NCBI RefSeq assembly: GCF_012910955.1 | Contig: NZ_WTVQ01000006.1 | Location: forward strand, 62,001-126,000 | Direction of reading: 5' to 3' | Source of the DNA: Aromatoleum diolicum | GTDB lineage: Bacteria; Pseudomonadota; Gammaproteobacteria; Burkholderiales; Rhodocyclaceae | DNA: 64,000 nucleotides | Part shown: piece after piece, positions 58,518-64,000 of the stretch | Numbering within the stretch: position 1 is the stretch's first letter | Layout of the letters: every line of letters begins with the position of its first letter | The notes under the pieces: model-generated | Database searches by the model: none | Seen by the model: the letters and a program-made list of their open reading frames with translations, nothing else | What the model was told of the DNA's origin: nothing | Made by a program: the position numbers and the translations under genes

Positions 58518-58620
58518 GGGAGGCACGATGCCGAATCGCTTCATCTGGCGATAGATGGTCAAGCGGGACACGCCCAGTTCAGCTGCAGTCGCTGTGATGT
58601 TCCACTTGTGCCTCCTGAGC
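58518..58620. repeat. 103-bp direct repeat, right copy
   Basis: Matches 49183-49285 at 101 of 103 positions in the same orientation. Together the two copies bracket a 9.3-kb segment with the sigma-54 activator, the adipyl-CoA genes and nemA. Confidence 0.9.
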
Positions 58621-58670
58621 TGCCCCTAGCCTTTCAGCTCGGCGGGTGTCGCGGTCGGCACCCTTTGTCG
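58518..58670 (-). pseudogene. 3' fragment of an AcoR-like activator gene
   Basis: Read on the minus strand it encodes RHKWNITATAAELGVSR, nearly the last helix-turn-helix of the activator at 49168. Beyond the 103-bp high-identity part (to 58620) the similarity continues at a lower level to about 58670, with a small deletion and a stop codon in frame. No body of the gene is present. It is a leftover from duplication or rearrangement. Confidence 0.85.
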
Positions 58671-58770
58671 AAACTGCGGCAGAAGTGGTTGCACGATGCC
58701 TGAATTCGTCAGGATTACGTCGGCCGGCACAACCTAAATGCGGTGATGCGGGCCGACGTAACGAGCACCA

Positions 58771-59289
58771 TCAAGCCTTCTGCTTCGGCATCAGAATCCC
58801 CGCGAGCCCACTGTGGGCAACCCCAAGTAATGCACCGACTATCGAGGAAAGCGTCACCACGATCAGCACATTGTCCAAACTGGACGAGGTCATGGCGATC
58901 GGATCGAACTTGCCCGGAGTCTGCACAAGAAACGCGAAACTCGACGCGAAGCCATAGAATGTGGCCGGAACCACACTGAGAAGATCCAACTTTGACGCCA
59001 AGATGATGATCGGCGTCGCGATCGCGATCAGACCCCCTGCAGCGATTGGAATCGACAGACCGGTAATGCCAGTTGCGATGGGGTATGCCACTAGCTATGC
59101 AATCAGTGCACCAAAGACGGTACAGGCCACGCTCTTCTTGAGCGCGGCGCTGTCACCACCTGCCTGACTAAAACTCGCCCAGCCGATGAACGCGGCCCAC
59201 AAGAGTAGCCCCGGAAACTCCAGAAACAACCACGAGGCGAGTGACGCGACGACGCTGCCCGCAAGCGCGAACGCATACAGTTGAGGCAT
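58771..59289 (-). pseudogene. DUF1097-like membrane protein gene interrupted by one amber codon
   Basis: The ATG at 59289 has AAAGGAG 8 bp upstream. The frame runs for 64 codons (hydrophobic, WLFLEFPGLLLWAAFIGWASF) to a TAG at 59095-59097. It then continues in the same frame with hydrophobic segments (LVAYPIATGITGLSIPIAAGG) to a stop at 58771. Without the TAG it would be 172 residues with about five membrane segments, as in the DUF1097 family. A single change from a sense codon (for example TGG) explains it. Either a recent pseudogene or a sequencing error. Confidence 0.65.
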
Positions 59290-59342
59290 GATTCACTCCT
59301 TTGTGAAGGCCATCTTGGCCAGATCTTGATCTGCCGGAGTAA

Positions 59343-60653
59343 TCACTCCGCGGCTGCGCTCTTGACATATGCACGGATGCGTTCGATTTCGGCCTCTGTC
59401 ATGACCTTCTCCCATGCAGGCATCACAGTCCCCGGACGGCCCTTCTTCACGGTAGCAATGAAGTCAGCGTCACTTCCCTCAAAATTCCTCAAATCCGGAA
59501 AGATTCCCCCTGAGATCACGTTTCTTCCGTGACACTTGCCGCAGGCTCGGTGGTATAGATTGAATCCGCTTTCACTCTTCTCTGCGCTTTGTTCGACAGC
59601 ATTTTGCTTCATCGGCGGCTCGCTCACTCCCTGGGCGCCTTGCGCCTCCTGCTCCTCAGCCGGGGGCCAACCCGAGGCCTTTCCGACGCCTCCAACAGTT
59701 CGAATGAACGGTGATTGTGCCCCCCGGATAGTCGCACGTGTGGCTTGGTCGCCTCGCCAGACGGTCCGGGTAAGCGATGGTTGCGAGCCATCCAGTGCGG
59801 CACCTGCCTGATTTCGGCTAGCCCTGACAGTCCGCCTGATCTCCGCTCCAACACTCGAATTGAGCGTGGGCACACCGTATGCCTTCAGAATCTCATCGCG
59901 TTTCCCCGACTGGATCAGCGCACTGATGGCAGCATTGACCGCATCCAGGAAGGCCGGATCGTCCTTGTTCACCCCCACTGCAAGCGAAAACGTTAATTCC
60001 GGGCGCGTTTCAGTCAAAATCCGAACCTGCGCCGCTGGGTTCTGCTTCGCCAACCAGCCGGCCATCGGAGCCCAGACCAAACCGGCTGGAATTTCATCCC
60101 TCGCCACAGCATTAAAGACCTCGGCCTGTTTGGAAAAGAGCACACGGTCATAGCCGAGGTCAAACACGACAAAGTCCGAAACGGTGTGCAGCCCCACACC
60201 AATGGGTTGCCCTTTTAGATCCTCCAACCGGTTTTCCTTACGTCCCTTTCCGATCACGATGGCAAAGCCACTGATGAGATAGGATTGAGAAAGCGCAAGG
60301 CGCGGCCCCGCACCGTCCAATCGCTTATCGGTCGGGATGCCCACGATGAAATCACATCGTCCTTCATATAGTTCACGAAAGACCTTCCCCATGCGTTCCA
60401 TGGCAAACCAGTTGTATTGCAGTTTCGCGCCAAGGCTCTTGGCAATCTCCGAAGCAACCTCCATGTCATATCCAGGAGGATCGAGCTTCGAATTGGAAAG
60501 AGGTAGGTTGTTCGGATCAGCGCAAACGGTCGTAACCCCGGTTGACCTGATGCGTTCGAGAGCGGTCGCACCGACCTGGGTTGCCGACACCGTCAGCAGC
60601 AGTGCGGTGAGCGAATTCGCCACCAAACGTCGAACAAAGAATTTGTATGCCAT
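59343..60653 (-). CDS. fusion of quinoprotein-associated binding protein (XoxJ/MoxJ-like) and cytochrome c (XoxG-like)
   Basis: 436 residues. Signal peptide (SLTALLLTVSATQVGA), then a solute-binding-protein fold (about 30-265: VCADPNNLPLSNSK, GYDMEVASEIAKSLG, DFIVGIPTDKR, QPIGVGLHTVSDFV) of the kind linked with methanol/ethanol quinoprotein dehydrogenases. A Ser/Gln/Glu-rich linker (about 270-355) follows, then a class I cytochrome c domain with the haem site CGKCH (C371, C374, H375) and the axial Met in PGTVMPAW. The two functions are normally separate genes. It lies 42 bp after the PQQ dehydrogenase gene and would pull electrons straight from it in the periplasm. Confidence 0.87.
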   Translation of the reverse strand: MAYKFFVRRLVANSLTALLLTVSATQVGATALERIRSTGVTTVCADPNNLPLSNSKLDPPGYDMEVASEIAKSLGAKLQYNWFAMERMGKVFRELYEGRCDFIVGIPTDKRLDGAGPRLALSQSYLISGFAIVIGKGRKENRLEDLKGQPIGVGLHTVSDFVVFDLGYDRVLFSKQAEVFNAVARDEIPAGLVWAPMAGWLAKQNPAAQVRILTETRPELTFSLAVGVNKDDPAFLDAVNAAISALIQSGKRDEILKAYGVPTLNSSVGAEIRRTVRASRNQAGAALDGSQPSLTRTVWRGDQATRATIRGAQSPFIRTVGGVGKASGWPPAEEQEAQGAQGVSEPPMKQNAVEQSAEKSESGFNLYHRACGKCHGRNVISGGIFPDLRNFEGSDADFIATVKKGRPGTVMPAWEKVMTEAEIERIRAYVKSAAAE

Positions 60654-60695
60654 GACTCGTATGGAGAGGGGGTGAGCCCCCCTCTCCCTCCATCT

Positions 60696-62408
60696 TTAGT
60701 TTTGCAGCGAGAATACCCAGAGCGTCGCACCGCGATTGATCTTCTTCAGGCTATCTGGCACCGCCTTCCCAGCCCACAGGGGGAAGGAACCACCAAGACC
60801 CGAAACCACGGCGACGTACTGCTTGCCGTCGACCGCATAGGAAACAGGCGCGCCAATGATTGAAGAAGACGCGGGGAAGCTCCACAGCTCCTTACCGGTC
60901 GCTGCATCGAGGGCATTGAATTTGCCTTCGAAAGTGCCGAAGAAGATCACGTTGCCAGCGGTGGACAAAACGCTGGCCCCAAGCAGCGGTGTCGGGTTGG
61001 TCCAACGCCATGCGATCTTGTTCGCCGCCAGATCGACGCCCACCATCTCACCCTTGCCCGGCCCTTCGTGCTCACCACCGATACCGAGGTACATCACGCC
61101 CCGGCGGTAGCTCGCCTCTTCGGCCGTCCACTTGTAGCAAAGGTCATTCATCGGGATGAAGGCCATGCTGCTCTGAGGATTCACGGCCATATGCGCCAGA
61201 CCCTTCGCACCGAAATAAGTCGGACACACGAGCGTGGGCTTACCCGGGGCATATCGCTTCTCCGGGTCGATATTGGATCGGCCTGTCACCGGATCGACTG
61301 TTCCCCAATTTACCTTATCGTAAAATTTGAGGGCCGACTGAAACTTTCCGTCGGTACGATCCAGTGTATACAAGTAACCATTTTTGTTGGCCTGCACTAA
61401 CGCTTTGACCGGTTTGCCGCTCCGCTTCAGGTCTACAAGTATCCCTTCTGCCATGGCGTCATAATCGAACGCGTCGGCCGACGTGAACTGGAAGTCCCAC
61501 TTCTTCTTCCCGGTATCCGGATCAAGCGCCAGCATCGAATTTGCGCCGCGGTTATCGCCCGGACGCATCGCCCAGTTCCAAGGTGCTGGGTTTCCCGTGC
61601 CCCAATAGGTCGTATTGGTCTCGGGGTCATAGGTGGCGGTAAGCCAAGCGGCAGCACCTCCATACTTCCAGGAGTCATTGCCCCAAGTCTCGTTACCAGG
61701 CTCACCCGGCTTGGGAACGGTATAGGTCTTCCACACCGATTCGCCAGTCTTCCAGTCGTAGGCCTCGATGAAGCCCTCGACACCGTACTCGCCGCCGGCG
61801 ACACCAACCATCACCTTGCCCTTGGCAACCAATGGGGCCATCGTCATGCTGTAACCGGCCGTGTAATCGGCAACAGTTTTATCCCACACGACCTTGCCCG
61901 TTTTTGCATCGAGGGCCACCAGGTGGGCATCCAGAGTTGTGAAATACACCCTGTCCTCGTAGATCGACACTCCCTTGTTGATCAGGCCACAGCACGTGAA
62001 TTGACCAATATCAGCGGGGAGCTTCAGGTTGTGGCGCCAGAGCCGCTCACCTGTTTTCGCATCCACAGCTTCGATCCATTGGTTCGAGACTGACAACACC
62101 ATGATGCCGCTATTCACTATCGGCGTGAGTTGCTGGCCTTCAAGCGAACCCAGCGAATACGCATACTCGAGCTTCAGGTTCTTGACGTTCTTGCTATTGA
62201 TCTCTTTGAGCGGACTGAAACGTGTGCCGTTATAGTCTCGGCCGTAGCTGAGCCAGTCGTTAGGATCCTTGGCCGCATTGACCAGCCGCTGCTCGGTCAC
62301 ATTCCTCCAATCTGCGGCAAACGCGGATCCCGGCATCACTGCATACGCCGTGGACAATACAAGGGCCAATGTCAGTTTATTGAACGACTTGCCCGTTTTT
62401 TTTTGCAT
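60696..62408 (-). CDS. PQQ-dependent alcohol dehydrogenase with lanthanide signature (XoxF/PedH type)
   Basis: 570 residues, TAGGAGACAAAA before ATG 62408. Signal peptide ending AFAADW, eight-bladed propeller with W-motifs, the vicinal disulfide Cys139-Cys140 (FTCCGL) that sits over PQQ, and Asn273 in GNPAPWN. The catalytic Asp315 is followed two places on by Asp317 (FDYDAM). The spacing Asn to Asp is 42, as in methanol dehydrogenase. Ca enzymes have Ala or Ser at the second position and Ln enzymes have Asp, so a lanthanide is predicted. Substrate unknown; primary or cyclic alcohols fit the neighbourhood. Confidence 0.9.
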   Translation of the reverse strand: MQKKTGKSFNKLTLALVLSTAYAVMPGSAFAADWRNVTEQRLVNAAKDPNDWLSYGRDYNGTRFSPLKEINSKNVKNLKLEYAYSLGSLEGQQLTPIVNSGIMVLSVSNQWIEAVDAKTGERLWRHNLKLPADIGQFTCCGLINKGVSIYEDRVYFTTLDAHLVALDAKTGKVVWDKTVADYTAGYSMTMAPLVAKGKVMVGVAGGEYGVEGFIEAYDWKTGESVWKTYTVPKPGEPGNETWGNDSWKYGGAAAWLTATYDPETNTTYWGTGNPAPWNWAMRPGDNRGANSMLALDPDTGKKKWDFQFTSADAFDYDAMAEGILVDLKRSGKPVKALVQANKNGYLYTLDRTDGKFQSALKFYDKVNWGTVDPVTGRSNIDPEKRYAPGKPTLVCPTYFGAKGLAHMAVNPQSSMAFIPMNDLCYKWTAEEASYRRGVMYLGIGGEHEGPGKGEMVGVDLAANKIAWRWTNPTPLLGASVLSTAGNVIFFGTFEGKFNALDAATGKELWSFPASSSIIGAPVSYAVDGKQYVAVVSGLGGSFPLWAGKAVPDSLKKINRGATLWVFSLQN

Positions 62409-62584
62409 TTTTGTCTCCTAATTTAGTCAACCGTGGTGTCGCTCTTTCCGACACATTCATCATTTTTCAGCCACGCGCGCCGCTCAACGGCTATTCGAAT
62501 CTCGTGTATTTCTTGTATCCCTCCTTTATTGCCGCTATATATATGTCATACATAAGCACCTATCGACGGGCTTCAGAGACGCTT

Positions 62585-64000
62585 TTATCCGGCAGATCGG
62601 TCTACTCCCAGGAGTTGTCGATTTCGTCTTTGCCCCCCCGCACGCTCGAGTACAACGCGGCGATGCAAGCTGGCCACCATTTCCTCAATTGAATGCGCTT
62701 CATTCGCACTGAAATCCTCCCACCCAGTTGCGTGCGCCACCGCCTGTGCGGAAAAGCTCATCGCCCCATCGACGCCCCGACATGCTGACAAACACACGCC
62801 AAGGCAGTTGGCCCATAGGTGTTGGCTATGCGGTCGGGGCGTCGAACGAATGCCGGTCACTGAGTCCTTGGACGCCATACGGTGGGCAGGACGGAGCCCC
62901 AGGTCGCCCCACTCTCCGCCGCTCCCCTTCTGAAGCAGCACAGCATTGGATTTCGGGCAGTCCGGTTTTGGGGGCTCTCTCTCCGGGCCGACCCGGCCAC
63001 CTACTTCAGTTGTGCCGCAGTCAGTGGATTCCGCGCACAAATTACGAGCGGCAAAAGAGATCCGGGCGATTTCGGTCAAACTCTTCCGCAGCACCTCACC
63101 ACCAAAACCGTAGCCCTCCACGATCTGATCAAGCAGCTCCCTCAATGAATCAACGCTACCGGAGGCCAGTTCGAATCCATTGGTATCGTCGAGAGTGACA
63201 ATGCCGCTATCGAACAATTGGAAGGCTCTAGCCATCACGGTGCTGGCAAGCGCGGAATCGATTCCTAAGGCATGGAAATAGTCAATAACGGCAATAGCAG
63301 CAGACGGATCCGTGATTCCGAGTATCTCCGCAACGTCACCCACGCTTTCGTAGCAACCACAGATGCTCGCGCTGGCCCGGGCAAACTCGCCCTCATTGAC
63401 GTGGCAGTCATACGCGCATACGGTCCCGCAGTTGAAGCACCCCTTCGGCACCACGGTCCAAGAATCAGCAGCCGCCGTCGCCAATTGATCGCGAAACGCA
63501 ACAGCTAAGCTCGCCTTGGCCAACTGTCGCCCCATGAGGACCTGAGACTCACTTTCGGGCACATGCCCGAGCAGTTCGGTCGCGCGGTCGATAGCCGAAC
63601 CGAACGAATCACTCTCCGTTGATACAGAGCGCGACCAGACCAGTGTGACATCGTCGAATTTGACCGGGCTCGCAAGGGGCACCGGCCGCGATCCGTAAAC
63701 AGCAATCGCTTTGAGCCGCTTTGAACCCATGACAGCACCGACGCCACCAATGTGCACGCCGTGATTGCGGTCGTTGCGGATACTCGCCCCGGGCAGCATC
63801 GCCTCACCTGCCGGTCCGATGCACGCAACGCTGAACTTCGAGTGTTCGAACAAGGAGCGTTTGATCAACCGTTCGGTATCCCGTGTATCAAGCCCCCAGA
63901 AAGCACTTGCGTCGCGGATCGCAACCTTTTCGTCTTCAATTGAGAGAAACACCGGCTCTCGCGCTCTACCCGTTACGACTAAGCCGTCGTATCCTGCATG
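62585..64000 (-). CDS. aldehyde:ferredoxin oxidoreductase-like protein, 5' end beyond the window, atypical C-terminus
   Basis: The minus-strand frame is open through the window edge (AGYDGLVVTGRAREPVFLSIED at the edge fits the AOR N-terminal domain) and stops at 62585; about 471 codons are seen. Present are GVGAVMGSKRLKAIAVYG (tungstopterin region) and the Fe-S cysteines C-x2-C-x3-C in GCFNCGTVCAYDC, with the fourth probably in NCLGVC. The usual PRG and GAxH blocks before that last Cys are not recognisable, and the end after ATGWEDFSANEAHS is short and Arg-rich. Either a divergent family member or a gene damaged by frameshifts near 62600-62960. Confidence 0.65.
   Translation of the reverse strand, partial: HAGYDGLVVTGRAREPVFLSIEDEKVAIRDASAFWGLDTRDTERLIKRSLFEHSKFSVACIGPAGEAMLPGASIRNDRNHGVHIGGVGAVMGSKRLKAIAVYGSRPVPLASPVKFDDVTLVWSRSVSTESDSFGSAIDRATELLGHVPESESQVLMGRQLAKASLAVAFRDQLATAAADSWTVVPKGCFNCGTVCAYDCHVNEGEFARASASICGCYESVGDVAEILGITDPSAAIAVIDYFHALGIDSALASTVMARAFQLFDSGIVTLDDTNGFELASGSVDSLRELLDQIVEGYGFGGEVLRKSLTEIARISFAARNLCAESTDCGTTEVGGRVGPEREPPKPDCPKSNAVLLQKGSGGEWGDLGLRPAHRMASKDSVTGIRSTPRPHSQHLWANCLGVCLSACRGVDGAMSFSAQAVAHATGWEDFSANEAHSIEEMVASLHRRVVLERAGGQRRNRQLLGVDRSAG

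Overview
The window reads as a chromosomal catabolic region of a denitrifying, aromatics- and alicyclics-degrading betaproteobacterium of the Azoarcus/Aromatoleum/Thauera group. The codon use is GC-rich and the porins are of the betaproteobacterial type. The strongest clue is the protein at 29158-30927, which matches, as far as I remember that sequence, cyclohexane-1,2-dione hydrolase of Azoarcus sp. 22Lin: same length of 589 residues, with the catalytic-pocket residues His28, His31, His76 and Gln116 all in place. I saw no tRNA, rRNA or CRISPR array.

Region A (1-12661) is a divergent aromatic-acid module. A NahR-like LysR regulator (3274-4185), an EntE-like aryl-acid:CoA ligase and an MFS aromatic-acid transporter run on the minus strand. 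The plus strand carries had1, a FadH-like old-yellow-enzyme reductase, a small unknown protein, a zinc ribbon, oah, had2, a RidA-like protein, a paralogue of the small unknown protein, and a porin. had and oah are lower-pathway genes of anaerobic benzoyl-CoA degradation, yet no benzoyl-CoA reductase subunits are here. I propose that the operon degrades salicylate, or another ortho-substituted benzoate, through its CoA thioester. The flavin reductase would deliver the ring directly to Oah.

Region B (13188-21004, all minus) holds a PedA1A2BC/Lut-type ABC system, linked in other bacteria to lanthanide-dependent quinoprotein dehydrogenases. It is interleaved with a Tau/Ssu-type ABC transporter and followed by a porin with a clear terminator. 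The partner enzyme is probably at the other end of the window: a PQQ dehydrogenase (60696-62408) with the Asp-x-Asp lanthanide signature, next to a binding-protein/cytochrome c fusion.

Region C (21748-42212, all minus) looks like the cyclohexane-1,2-diol pathway. Two GMC dehydrogenases with Tat-exported small subunits would oxidise diol to dione. Cdh cleaves the dione, an aldehyde dehydrogenase is available for 6-oxohexanoate, a CaiB-type CoA-transferase would activate adipate, and EtfBA plus ETF-quinone oxidoreductase carry the electrons. Thiamine genes (thiC, thiS, thiG) and riboflavin genes (ribA, ribBX) sit among them and make the two cofactors, ThDP and FAD, that Cdh and its partners use.

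Region D (42946-51162) is regulatory: an AraC regulator, a NarL-type two-component pair, an EAL-only protein, a NosR-like membrane flavo/Fe-S protein, and an AcoR-like sigma-54 activator. Region E (51328-58453) completes adipyl-CoA beta-oxidation (acyl-CoA dehydrogenase, IclR regulator, enoyl-CoA hydratase, 3-hydroxyacyl-CoA dehydrogenase, thiolase) and adds an ene-reductase. A 103-bp direct repeat flanks the sigma-54 activator plus region E. Region F (58518-64000) has a regulator fragment, a DUF1097-like gene broken by one amber codon, the quinoprotein genes, and the 3' part of an atypical aldehyde:ferredoxin oxidoreductase-like gene cut by the window edge.
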